Of a stretch of 57,964 nt of DNA, positions 17,995 through 27,251 are shown piece after piece. Source of the stretch: Bacteroidota bacterium (lineage in GTDB: Bacteria > Bacteroidota > Ignavibacteria > Kryptoniales > JAKASW01); NCBI GenBank assembly GCA_021794075.1, contig JAJYRM010000010.1, forward strand, positions 1 through 57,964. The letters run 5' to 3'. Every line of letters starts with the position of its first letter. The first letter of the stretch is position 1. Position numbers and translations under genes: made by a program. The notes under the pieces were generated by a model that saw only the letters and a list, made by a program, of their open reading frames with translations, made no database searches and was not told the DNA's origin.

Positions 17995-20853
17995 ATGCGA
18001 AGAATGGCAGTACCCGGACAGGTCTTTGGATCATCGGTCATATTGTTCCGCTCAACAGTTCGTGGCGGATTCTTTGTCGAAGTCATCTGTTCATTCTTGT
18101 TCCTCGCCGGAAGCGCATTCGCGCAGTCTGCGTCGGTGTACGGAAGGATCACGGATGCTTCAGACGGCTCGGCGATATGGGGCGCGAACATACTCGTGAA
18201 GGGGACTTCGCAGGGAACTATCTCGAATGAAGACGGCAGGTATTCAATCTCTCAGTTGAAACCGGGCGAGATTGAACTGGTCTTCAGGTATATCGGCTAC
18301 GAAAGCCGGAAGGTAAGCATCAACCTTTCTCCTGGTGAAAAACAGCTTATCGATGTGAAGCTGAGTCCGCAGGCTGTAAAGGGAAAAGAAGTTGTCGTCA
18401 CCGCTCAGCTCAGGGGACAGAACGCTGCGATAAACCAGCAGGTCAACTCCAACACGATAGTGAACATCGTTTCGGCGGACAAGCTGCAATCCCTTCCAGA
18501 CAACAACATCGCGGAATCTCTTGGGCGGCTCCCCGGTATTTCGGTAGTAATGGACCAGGGGGAGGGAAGCATGGTGAACATCCGGGGGTTGGCTCCGCAG
18601 TTCAACACCATTACAATTAATGGAGTCGCGATCCCGGCAACCAATGCGGATAACAGGTCAGTCGATCTGAGCATGGTGTCATCTGATATACTTGGAGGCG
18701 TTGAGGTGTTCAAGGTGCCCACGCCGAACCAGGACGGAAATGCGCTCGGTGGCACGGTCGATCTTATCACGAAACAAGCTCCCAATGGAGCGCATTTTGA
18801 CATGCGACTCCAGGGAGGTTACGGCAATTTCAGGAAAGACTTCGGGCGCCGGAAGATCGACTTGAGTGGAAGCGACCGTTTCTTCAACAACAAGCTCGGC
18901 ATCCTGGCGTCTTTGTCACTCGAACGAAGTTCCAGAGGTTCCAACCAGCTGAACGCGGACTACATCGGCGGGACCAGTTCCACGCCGAACATCGAAATTG
19001 CCGATCTCAACTTGACGTATTATCCGGAGAATCTCAACCGTTACAACGCCGGGCTGGACTTCGACTATAATCTCGATCACGGTTCGATCAAGTTCACAAA
19101 CTTTTTCAGCGACGCGCAAAAGATCAAACTCGCGGAACGAAAGAGATACCGGGTGGATGCCTTCAGGGTCGAATATGATCTGAAGCATTCGAAAACCGTG
19201 ACCAGCCTTTATAGCTCGAGCCTGGGCGGAAACTACAATTTCGGAATCGTCTCATTAGATGCGCTGGCGGCTTACGCGCTTACCCTGCAGAGCACTCCGT
19301 GGTCGAAGTACGCAAGATTCGAGGAGGTGGGCGCTTTCAAGAATGGACTCGTCGTCACACAGGGGCCTCAGGTCATTCCGCAATACGCTGATAACAATAT
19401 CAGTCAGACTTTCTTTCAATACGGCACTTTCACAAGCGGGCAGATTAACGAGCACAATTCGACCGGCAAGCTGGACGCGAAAATGCCGTTCGACCTTGGC
19501 GCAAACGTTTCCGGGTTCCTTCAGGGCGGAGTCAAGTATACCGGCAAGGTGCGAACTAACAACGCGACCGCGACTCAAACGGCGTTTGGCGTTATCGACA
19601 CGATTGGGCAAATCAACCCCGGGATGTGGACAATGTACGGAGACCATATTCAGATGTCGAATTTCATTGAGCCCGGAATTTCTATACAGAATTTCCTGAA
19701 CGGCAGCTACGAGTTCGGTCCGGTTTTAAACCCGACTTCACTCGATAATTTTTATAATCAGTATCAATCGTGGTACACTCTCAATCGCTTCAACGAGCTC
19801 AATAATTACACGGCCGCCGAAAACACCTACGCAGGATATGTCATGGCGAAGGTAAACATCATGAAGAATCTCATGATACTTCCCGGATTCAGATATGAAC
19901 TCTCCGACAACAAGTACACCGGATATTTTGGGAGACTGACGGGAGATCTTGGTCAGATGGGAGCTATAACCGATACAGTCGGTCATCAGGTATACGGCGA
20001 CTTCCTTCCGATGGTCAATCTGAGGTATCAGATCATCGGCAACCTCGACGTAAGGCTCGCATACACACACACGCTGTCGAGACCGGACTACTTCAATCTG
20101 GTTCCCTACCAGGACATCGATCAAACCAACCTTATAATCGATGAGGGAAATCCAAACCTCAAACACATGACAGCTCATAATTATGACGCGCAAATATCTT
20201 GGTTCAATAATTACGGACTCTTTACGCTCGGCGGTTTCTACAAGGACCTATATAATATCGATTACCTATCGACATTCAGAGTGTTCCAGGGTCAGTTCGC
20301 GGGCTACACCGTAACGCAACCCGTTAACAGCCCGAATGGAAACGTGTATGGAATTGAGTTTGACGCGCAGAGTAATTTCGTTTTCTTACCGAGCCCATTT
20401 AACGGAATCATAGTTGACGTGAATTTTACGCGTCTCCATTCAGAGACATATTACCCATACTTTGAGATAGGGCCGAGAAGTCCGAATCCTCCGTATACCC
20501 CGCTGATAATAAACACTTTTAGAAGGGGGAGGCTGCCAGGGCAGGCCGACTGGACTTATAATGTGACTCTCGGTTATGAAAAAGAGGGATTCTCAGGAAG
20601 GATATCTGTCTTTTATCAGGGAAGCATGCTGCAGACGGTCGGCGCGATTAGCGCCCTCGACGGTTATTCTTCTCCTTTCACGACGATGGACTTGTCGGCA
20701 TCGCAGAGAGTTTGGAAAAACATTAGCATCTATGTGAACGCCACGAACATTTTAAACAGGACCGAAGGCTCATACATGGGAGCGACCGTGTTTCCGACCA
20801 GCGAACAGTTCTACGGCTGGACACTGGATATCGGCTTCAGGTATAGAATCTGA
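17995..20853 (+). CDS. TonB-dependent receptor (Xanthomonas/Caulobacter-type) with carboxypeptidase-regulatory domain
   Basis: Up to 952 residues. Hydrophobic signal region FFVEVICSFLFLAGSAFAQ is followed by a carboxypeptidase-regulatory domain (VYGRITDASDGSAIWGANI, then GYESRKV). The plug begins LQSLPDNNIAESLGRLPGI and continues VNIRGLAPQFNTITINGV and GNALGGTVDLITKQAP. This pattern is typical of the TonB receptors with an extended plug found in Caulobacter and Xanthomonas carbohydrate loci. The barrel ends YGWTLDIGFRYRI. The start is uncertain: neither ATG 17995 nor ATG 18004 has a good ribosome-binding site. It sits between two secreted T9SS proteins and upstream of GH28/GH2 genes, so a pectin-derived oligosaccharide is the likely ligand. 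No SusD is adjacent. Confidence 0.87.
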   Translation: MRRMAVPGQVFGSSVILFRSTVRGGFFVEVICSFLFLAGSAFAQSASVYGRITDASDGSAIWGANILVKGTSQGTISNEDGRYSISQLKPGEIELVFRYIGYESRKVSINLSPGEKQLIDVKLSPQAVKGKEVVVTAQLRGQNAAINQQVNSNTIVNIVSADKLQSLPDNNIAESLGRLPGISVVMDQGEGSMVNIRGLAPQFNTITINGVAIPATNADNRSVDLSMVSSDILGGVEVFKVPTPNQDGNALGGTVDLITKQAPNGAHFDMRLQGGYGNFRKDFGRRKIDLSGSDRFFNNKLGILASLSLERSSRGSNQLNADYIGGTSSTPNIEIADLNLTYYPENLNRYNAGLDFDYNLDHGSIKFTNFFSDAQKIKLAERKRYRVDAFRVEYDLKHSKTVTSLYSSSLGGNYNFGIVSLDALAAYALTLQSTPWSKYARFEEVGAFKNGLVVTQGPQVIPQYADNNISQTFFQYGTFTSGQINEHNSTGKLDAKMPFDLGANVSGFLQGGVKYTGKVRTNNATATQTAFGVIDTIGQINPGMWTMYGDHIQMSNFIEPGISIQNFLNGSYEFGPVLNPTSLDNFYNQYQSWYTLNRFNELNNYTAAENTYAGYVMAKVNIMKNLMILPGFRYELSDNKYTGYFGRLTGDLGQMGAITDTVGHQVYGDFLPMVNLRYQIIGNLDVRLAYTHTLSRPDYFNLVPYQDIDQTNLIIDEGNPNLKHMTAHNYDAQISWFNNYGLFTLGGFYKDLYNIDYLSTFRVFQGQFAGYTVTQPVNSPNGNVYGIEFDAQSNFVFLPSPFNGIIVDVNFTRLHSETYYPYFEIGPRSPNPPYTPLIINTFRRGRLPGQADWTYNVTLGYEKEGFSGRISVFYQGSMLQTVGAISALDGYSSPFTTMDLSASQRVWKNISIYVNATNILNRTEGSYMGATVFPTSEQFYGWTLDIGFRYRI

Positions 20854-20902
20854 GAATGAACTAAAGACCCGAACTCGGACTTCAGTTATTGGAGGTTTAG
20901 AC

Positions 20903-22396
20903 ATGAAAATGAAGAGAGCATTAATGTATCTGTCAATCGCGCTGGCAATTCCTCTCTCTGCAGGCTACGGTCAGAGAATTGTTCAGGTGCCCGCTGGATT
21001 CGGCACGATCCAATCGGTAATTCTTGGCGATACGACGAGCACTGGCGCACGGGTAGATACCAACACCGTTTACGTTCTCCATACGGACAGCCTTTATATA
21101 CTCGACGGAAGTTTCGAGCCAACATTCCAGGTCATAATGGAGTCAGACGGTAAGCCTGGGGCTATGCCGCACATTATACTCGGGGTACCGTCTGGCGGCA
21201 CTGTCCCAGATCAGGCGATCAGGCCCCACGCTAATTTCTACGCGAAGGGGATCTGGTTTTCGGCAGAGGCCGAGCTGAACTCCGGCGAAGGTACGAGAGT
21301 CTTCAGGTTTCAGGAGAATGGGATAAAGATCAGTCTCGACAGCTGCATAATTAGCGATGCAAGCCAGGCTGGGTTCCGGCTCGACACCGAGAATGATGTG
21401 TTAGTCGTTAAGAAATGCATTATAAGAGACATTGGCGTCGTCAATGGGACGGGCAACGGTCGCGCGTTCGACACTCGTGGCAATCACGTCGATTCATTGA
21501 TCGTTACAAACTGTACAATCTATAATCTCGCCAGCAGGGTTGTGAGACAGGGAGGTGGAAGCATCGATTATGTCTATTTTGACCACAATACCGTAGACAA
21601 CCTTGGCCAGGGAGGTTTCGATCTTACGCAGATCGGTTATCTTTATTTCGCAAGCAACATCATAAGGAATCCAGAATTTCTCGGCAACACAGACTCAACT
21701 TCAAGTATCATCCAGTATTCGATGGAGGACAGCGCCTCCACCCCTCCGATCTTTCGGAACAACAACATCTTCACGGATACCGCGCTCGTGAACGCGTTCC
21801 CGAAGACATCGACGCTGACGATTTACCTTCCACTGAATTTCGACTCGACCTCATCGTACTATATAAGAGCATCTGGCGACTCCGCGACAAACATCGATGA
21901 GCTTGTGAACTTCACAAAGGGGCCGAAGTCTCCGGTGGACGTCATGCTGAACTATTATTCGTCCAGCTCTTCCACGCCTCTTCCGCTGGACACCGTGGAT
22001 GAAGCCAATTTCGATTTCAGCTATTCGCATGGCTACAAGTCGTACAGCGCTGCACTTGAGGGAAAACCGCTCGGTTCACTTGTCTGGTTTGGGCTGCCTA
22101 CCGCAATTCAATCTAACCGACTGCAGCAGCCTGTCGGTTACGAGTTATCGCAGAACTATCCGAACCCCTTTAATCCAACTACGAGAATTGAATATTCGGT
22201 TCCTAAGAGCGGCTATGTATCCTTCAAAGTATATAATGTTCTGGGAGAACTTGTGGCGTCACTGGCTTCGGGATATCTCACGGCAGGCGTTCACGAGGCT
22301 GTATTCGACGGGCGTAACTTGGCCAGCGGTGTCTATTTTTACATGCTGCGAGCCGGTGATTATTCCGTCGCCAGGAAGATGGTACTCCTAAAATAG
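20903..22396 (+). CDS. Secreted right-handed beta-helix protein with T9SS sorting domain
   Basis: 497 residues preceded by GGAGG. Signal peptide ends near SAGYGQR. The central part has beta-helix-type repeats (ISLDSCIISDAS, VVKKCIIRDIG, LIVTNCTIYNLA, YVYFDHNTVDNLG, YLYFASNIIRNP), as in pectate-lyase-fold and DUF4957/DUF5123-type proteins linked to pectin loci. It ends with a T9SS sorting domain (LSQNYPNPFNPTTRIEYSVP, then LASGVYFYMLRAG). I cannot point to catalytic Asp/Lys/Arg residues of a true pectate lyase, so it may bind pectin rather than cut it. It lies 49 bases after the TonB receptor gene and probably shares its transcript. Confidence 0.78.
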   Translation: MKMKRALMYLSIALAIPLSAGYGQRIVQVPAGFGTIQSVILGDTTSTGARVDTNTVYVLHTDSLYILDGSFEPTFQVIMESDGKPGAMPHIILGVPSGGTVPDQAIRPHANFYAKGIWFSAEAELNSGEGTRVFRFQENGIKISLDSCIISDASQAGFRLDTENDVLVVKKCIIRDIGVVNGTGNGRAFDTRGNHVDSLIVTNCTIYNLASRVVRQGGGSIDYVYFDHNTVDNLGQGGFDLTQIGYLYFASNIIRNPEFLGNTDSTSSIIQYSMEDSASTPPIFRNNNIFTDTALVNAFPKTSTLTIYLPLNFDSTSSYYIRASGDSATNIDELVNFTKGPKSPVDVMLNYYSSSSSTPLPLDTVDEANFDFSYSHGYKSYSAALEGKPLGSLVWFGLPTAIQSNRLQQPVGYELSQNYPNPFNPTTRIEYSVPKSGYVSFKVYNVLGELVASLASGYLTAGVHEAVFDGRNLASGVYFYMLRAGDYSVARKMVLLK

Positions 22397-22470
22397 TATT
22401 ATCATTAGTTGTTATTATAATGAAGATGTAAGTGAGATGTGTCCAGTCGCTGTTCAATTTGAAGGTGAAT

Positions 22471-23625
22471 ATGAAGAAGAACATTAACCTTTCCGATCCC
22501 AGTCCGCTTTATTCGCAGGTCGAAAAGGGGATACAACGGAAAATAAAAGAAGGGACTCTCAAACCGGGAGAGTGTATCGGGTCTTACAGCGAGCTGAGCA
22601 AGGAGTATTCAGTAAGCACTATAACGGTGAGGAAGGCGGTTGCAAACCTGATAAACAGAGGGATTGTCTTCACCAGGGCCGGTAAAGGAATGTACGTCGC
22701 GGAACCCGGAAAGGAGAGACTCGATCTCTCTAAACACAAGTCTATCGGTCTTGTTCTTCAGGACCTCGGGCACCCGTACTTCTCTCTCGTAGTGCAGGGC
22801 ATAGAAGAAAGAGCTTATGAGCTCGGATACAACGTGCTAATTTCCAATTCTTCGAACAAGATCGAGAAAGAGGAGAGTCAAATAGAGCATTTTAGAAATA
22901 TTGGCGTCGACGGGATGGTCATTGCTTCTCTCTCTTTGCAGTACAAGGCTACCGATCAGATTCGGAAGCTCCATGAAGAAGGATTCCCGTACGTGATGGT
23001 GTCCTACATACATGATCCTGAATACTGGTACGCTGGTACGAATCAGGAGCTAGGAGGCTATCTCGCGGCCCGGCATCTCATTAAGACGGGTTACAAAACT
23101 ATCGGGTACCTTCATGCCGGACGGGATAACTTGCTAAGCGAGATCAGAAAGAACGGCTACTACAGAGCTTTGACAGAATTCGAAATTCCCTACGATTCCA
23201 AATTTGTTTTCTACCTCGATGAAGGAAATCCTACCGCGATATCGGACAGGTATGCTCTTGGATACTCGTTCGGAAAGAGATGGAAAAGCACAGAGCATAA
23301 GCCGGCCGCCCTTTTTGTCTACAGCGATCTGGTTGCGCTCGGTCTTGAAAAGGCTCTTATTGAGGAAGGAGTATCCGTCCCCGACGATGTCGCGATAGTC
23401 GGGTTTGATGATATTGTTATGGCATCCTACGCGAATATTCCGCTTACGACGATCCGCCAGCCGGCGCAAAAGATAGGCCGGATCTCCGTGGACGTGATCC
23501 AAAAAAGGCTCGACGGAACGGACGTAGGAAACCGAAGCATTCTTAATCCTACCCTCGTTGTAAGAGAATCGTGCGGTGCCTCGAAGAAAAATCCTACGCT
23601 CGTCAAACAGACCCTGGGGGATTGA
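22471..23625 (+). CDS. GntR-type transcription regulator with LacI-like sugar-binding domain
   Basis: About 384 residues from ATG 22471 (GAAGGTG just upstream). The frame is open to GTG 22432, but the family starts at MKKN. Residues ~10-77 are a GntR winged helix (LYSQVEKGIQRKIKEGTLKPG, with HTH around SELSKEYSVSTITVRKAV). The rest is a LacI/periplasmic-binding-type ligand domain: SIGLVLQDLGHPYFSLVVQGIE, DGMVIASLSL, VPDDVAIVGFDDI, LTTIRQPAQKIG. This is the AraR architecture, in which sugar binding releases DNA. The neighbouring pectin-degradation genes make a uronate- or galactose-type inducer plausible. The triple GTATAC element at 15066-15089 is a candidate target. Confidence 0.9.
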   Translation: MKKNINLSDPSPLYSQVEKGIQRKIKEGTLKPGECIGSYSELSKEYSVSTITVRKAVANLINRGIVFTRAGKGMYVAEPGKERLDLSKHKSIGLVLQDLGHPYFSLVVQGIEERAYELGYNVLISNSSNKIEKEESQIEHFRNIGVDGMVIASLSLQYKATDQIRKLHEEGFPYVMVSYIHDPEYWYAGTNQELGGYLAARHLIKTGYKTIGYLHAGRDNLLSEIRKNGYYRALTEFEIPYDSKFVFYLDEGNPTAISDRYALGYSFGKRWKSTEHKPAALFVYSDLVALGLEKALIEEGVSVPDDVAIVGFDDIVMASYANIPLTTIRQPAQKIGRISVDVIQKRLDGTDVGNRSILNPTLVVRESCGASKKNPTLVKQTLGD

Positions 23626-23670
23626 TTACGCGGCGAAATAAAATGTATGCTATTTGTCCAAGGGGGAAAG

Positions 23671-25464
23671 ATGCTGTATCCAGTTTCCAATCTGTTCAGA
23701 GATGTCATGGAAGTCGGCCCATTCTGGAAATTTATTACCGACAAGCATGATGAGGGAGAACAAAAAAAATGGACGGGAGGGTTTGAGAGTGATGTCGAAA
23801 TAGCGGTACCGGGAAGCTGGAACGAGCAGCTCGAAGAAATAGGTCTCCTCCATTACGTCGGCGCTGCGTGGTATTCCAAAATGGTTTTTCTCCCACATTC
23901 CTTTGCGGGGAAGCGTGTCTGGCTCAGGATTGGCTCGGCGGATTTTTCTTGTAAGGTCTGGGTGAATGGAACTCTTGCAGGTGAGGGCGAATTTGGATTC
24001 TTGCCGAACGATTTTGAGATTACTTCGCTTGCCAGGCCTGGCGAGAAGATGCTGGTCGTCGTGAGGGTAAGCAACGAATTGTCCGACGATTCCATACCTC
24101 AGGGGATAACCGCGTCCGATTACACTGCCGAAAATAGAATTCGCGAAGAAACTAATCCGCCTGCCCGGTTTGACTTCTCCCCGTTCGGAGGCATCCATCG
24201 GCCCGTCGTTATCTACTCTACTCCCGCCACTTTTGCGAACAATATCCGCGTGAATACATCGCTGTTCGATGGCTCCACGGGAAAGATCAAGGTTTTCGTT
24301 GAGATAGAGGGAAATGATTCTGTGGAAATGGTCGCCCGGCTGGACGACAACAAAGGGAGGGCAATACCTTTTTCCATAACACGTTTAAGTGCCGGTTCTC
24401 TGGAACTAACCGTCCCGAATTGCCGGTTTTGGTCGGACAAAGATCCGTACCTTTACGACCTAACCGTCAGCCTAATCAGAAATGGCGCGAGTGTGGACGA
24501 ATATGCCCTGCAGGTTGGCGTGAGGGAGGTCAGAATCGAGGGGAACAGTCTTCTGTTGAATGGACACGAAATCTTTCTCAGGGGGTTTGGGAAACACGAG
24601 GATTTTGCTGTCGTCGGGAGGGGGCTCGTCCCTCCACTTGTCGTAAAAGATTTCCAAATGATGAAATGGATCAACTCGAATTCGTTCCGAACTTCCCATT
24701 ACCCCTACTCGGAAGAAGTGCTGTTATACGCGGACCGAGCTGGAATACTCGTGATTTCCGAGGCGCCCGCTGTGAGTCTCGATCTCGGCCGGGCTGGCAA
24801 TTCCATGAAGGAAAATCACAAAAAGTTCATCAGGAGGATGATAGAAAGAGATTATAACCATCCGAGCGTTATCGTCTGGTCTCTGGGAAACGAGCCGAAC
24901 ATTATCGGTTCGGAAGGGTACTATGATGGAACGGGAAAGAATTATTGGAAGGAGGTTTTCGAAACCGCCAGAGAGCTCGACAGCACTCGACCTGTAACCG
25001 TACCGAACTGCTCAAGAGCGGGAATCGACGACCCGGTTTTCGAGTTCTCGGATATACTCTCGATAAACAGGTATTACGGTTGGTATGAGTATCCCGGAAA
25101 TCTCGATCTCGCGATAGAAAAGCTTGCGGATGAGATGAGCGCGATACACAAGAGATATAACAAGCCGGTGCTTGTGACTGAATTCGGAGCTGACAGCCTT
25201 GTTGGCTCGCATTCAATGTCCTGCCAAATGTTCACGGAGGAATATCAGGCGGAACTCATCGAACGATATGTAAGGCATGTGGAATCCACCACGTATGCCA
25301 TAGGCGAGATGGTATGGAACTTCGCTGATTTCAGGACCCCGCAGCATTTCAGAAGAGTTGTACTGAATCTGAAGGGGGTTTTTACTAGGTCGCGCGAGCC
25401 CAAGCTCGCGGCGTTCAGATTGAAGGAGCTTTGGGGACGAAAGAAGAACGGCGACATAAAATAA
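23671..25464 (+). CDS. Cytoplasmic GH2-family glycoside hydrolase (beta-glucuronidase/galactosidase type)
   Basis: About 597 residues from ATG 23671, which has AGGGGGA five bases upstream. ATG 23647 is in frame but lacks one. Domain order is GH2 sugar-binding jelly roll (LHYVGAAWYSKMVFLP, SCKVWVNGTLAGEGEFGF), immunoglobulin-like middle domain (FWSDKDPYLYDLTV), then TIM barrel (EIFLRGFGKHEDF, NSFRTSHYPYSEE). The acid/base is E408 in VWSLGNEPN and the nucleophile is E504 in VLVTEFGAD. No signal peptide, so it acts on imported oligosaccharides. It is followed at once by a sodium:solute symporter, which fits uptake and then cleavage. The H-E-D-F-A-V-V-G-R-G segment resembles beta-glucuronidases, but galactosidase activity cannot be excluded. 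Confidence 0.88.
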   Translation: MLYPVSNLFRDVMEVGPFWKFITDKHDEGEQKKWTGGFESDVEIAVPGSWNEQLEEIGLLHYVGAAWYSKMVFLPHSFAGKRVWLRIGSADFSCKVWVNGTLAGEGEFGFLPNDFEITSLARPGEKMLVVVRVSNELSDDSIPQGITASDYTAENRIREETNPPARFDFSPFGGIHRPVVIYSTPATFANNIRVNTSLFDGSTGKIKVFVEIEGNDSVEMVARLDDNKGRAIPFSITRLSAGSLELTVPNCRFWSDKDPYLYDLTVSLIRNGASVDEYALQVGVREVRIEGNSLLLNGHEIFLRGFGKHEDFAVVGRGLVPPLVVKDFQMMKWINSNSFRTSHYPYSEEVLLYADRAGILVISEAPAVSLDLGRAGNSMKENHKKFIRRMIERDYNHPSVIVWSLGNEPNIIGSEGYYDGTGKNYWKEVFETARELDSTRPVTVPNCSRAGIDDPVFEFSDILSINRYYGWYEYPGNLDLAIEKLADEMSAIHKRYNKPVLVTEFGADSLVGSHSMSCQMFTEEYQAELIERYVRHVESTTYAIGEMVWNFADFRTPQHFRRVVLNLKGVFTRSREPKLAAFRLKELWGRKKNGDIK

Positions 25465-25499
25465 CGGCCGGTTGGTCGGCAAGACAAGGATAAACTAAC

Positions 25500-27200
25500 A
25501 TGTTTCTCGGACTGGCGTACGAAGACTGGATGGTCGTGTTCGGTTATGTCGTCATGATTGTTATCCTTGGGTGGTGGTTCAAGCGGAAAGTGAAGACAGG
25601 CGGCGACTACTTCATGGCCGGGCGAAAAGGGAACAAGATCATGATGATCGCCAATGCGCTCGGTGCCGGAACACATACGGATCAGGCCATTGTCGTGGCA
25701 GGCGCGACGTACAAGATTGGCCTCGCGGGAATATGGTATCAGTGGGTTTATCTTTTCGTGACTCCTTTCTTCTGGCTCCTCACCCCGATTTACAGGAGGA
25801 TGAGGTACGTGACCACGGCAGATTTTTACGAGGAACGTTACGGGGCGAAACTTGCCGTGGCTTATGTAGGAATGGGGATGCTTTATTTCGCAATGGACCT
25901 AGGACTTATCCTTAAAGGCACAGGAACAGCTATCGAGGCGATCAGCAACGGACAAATGCCGGCCGCCGCGATTATTATTTTCATCGCGTTCTTCTTTCTC
26001 GCCTACAGCGTTCTTGGCGGACTGGTTTCGGCGCTGTTCATGAATTTACTTCAGGGGATCTTCATACTGATCTTGTCTTTCCTGCTGATACCCTTCGCGA
26101 TAGAAGCCGGTGGCGGGTTGTCGGCAATCAAGGCCAAACTCCCGTCATATATGTTCAGCTTCGTTGCGCCGCACGAGGTTACGCTGTTCTTCATAATCAT
26201 GATAGTCATAAACGGCCTCATAGGCATAGTAACTCAACCGCACAGCATGGTGATCTCCAGCTCCGGGAAAACTGAAAAGAGCTGCCGTATGGGATGGACT
26301 TATGGGACTTTCACGAAACGTATCGCGACTCTGGGCTGGGCATTTGTAGGGGTCTTTGCCGCGGCTCTGTTTCCGGGACTATCTGAGGCTCACAGGGAAC
26401 TGGCATTCGGAGTCGCAGTAAAAAATTTGCTCCCGACAGGGTTGGTCGGCTTGATGGTTGCCGCTATGACCGCGGCAGTCTTGCCGGTGTGCCATAATTA
26501 TATGGTATCTGGTTCCGCGCTGTTCACACGCAACGTTTACAAGAGATTTATCAAGCCGGAATTATCGAATGATAAGGAACTCCACGTGGCGAGGATAGCC
26601 TCCGTTTTCATAGTGCTCGCAGGTGTGGTTATCGCTCTTACGATCCCGACAGTAGTAAAGGGATTGATACTCCAGATGTTCCTGACATCATATTTCGGCA
26701 TTTCGTTCTATCTCGGGATAATGTGGAGAAGAGCGAACCGTGGCGGCGTTTGGGCGAGCGTCGCAGTAGCGTTCCTAACCAATTTATTGGTTGGGCCGTA
26801 TCTTCCCTTCGGCTTGAATCTCGGGGTCCCTTATCAGATCGCCTTCTTCCTTCCGGCAGGTTTTCTGGCGATGATTGTCTTCAGCAGAGTTACAAGGCCT
26901 GAACCAAAGGAGAAGCTGGACGCAATAGATGCCTTGCTGCACACCCCAGTCGGAGAGGAGTTCAGGCTCCGCGAGAAGGGGATAGAAGTAATGTATGAAG
27001 GCTCTTCCAAAGCTGAAGAGGAGATCACGGATGTGTCGCTCGAAGAGCGCGGGCATTCATTGTTGCTCGTCGACCTTCTTTCGTTAAGGAAGAAGTTCTC
27101 GTTCAAGAAATACAGAGTAGACCTCGAAGGGTTTGGTGTGGCGCTCCTGTTCGTACTGGCAATCTTTGCCGTCGGACTTCTCACGGCCGCCATCGCTTGA
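25500..27200 (+). CDS. Sodium:solute symporter (SSS family), probable sugar/uronate transporter
   Basis: 566 residues with about 13-14 hydrophobic segments and AAGGA upstream. The N-terminus DYFMAGRKGNKIMMIANALGAGT matches the SSS signature in which the first helices carry substrate- and sodium-binding residues. VTTADFYEERYGAKLA is the usual F-x-x-x-R-Y-G segment after helix 2. A cytoplasmic loop of ~100 residues (DALLHTPVGEEFRLREKGIE) separates the last helices. It lies 35 bases after the GH2 gene and before secreted GH28 genes, so it likely brings pectin- or glucuronide-derived sugars across the inner membrane. Confidence 0.9.
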   Translation: MFLGLAYEDWMVVFGYVVMIVILGWWFKRKVKTGGDYFMAGRKGNKIMMIANALGAGTHTDQAIVVAGATYKIGLAGIWYQWVYLFVTPFFWLLTPIYRRMRYVTTADFYEERYGAKLAVAYVGMGMLYFAMDLGLILKGTGTAIEAISNGQMPAAAIIIFIAFFFLAYSVLGGLVSALFMNLLQGIFILILSFLLIPFAIEAGGGLSAIKAKLPSYMFSFVAPHEVTLFFIIMIVINGLIGIVTQPHSMVISSSGKTEKSCRMGWTYGTFTKRIATLGWAFVGVFAAALFPGLSEAHRELAFGVAVKNLLPTGLVGLMVAAMTAAVLPVCHNYMVSGSALFTRNVYKRFIKPELSNDKELHVARIASVFIVLAGVVIALTIPTVVKGLILQMFLTSYFGISFYLGIMWRRANRGGVWASVAVAFLTNLLVGPYLPFGLNLGVPYQIAFFLPAGFLAMIVFSRVTRPEPKEKLDAIDALLHTPVGEEFRLREKGIEVMYEGSSKAEEEITDVSLEERGHSLLLVDLLSLRKKFSFKKYRVDLEGFGVALLFVLAIFAVGLLTAAIA

Positions 27201-27251
27201 CGCGAAGGTGCTCTACCATCGACCTGCTTTAGAATTAACTTGGAGATTCCA

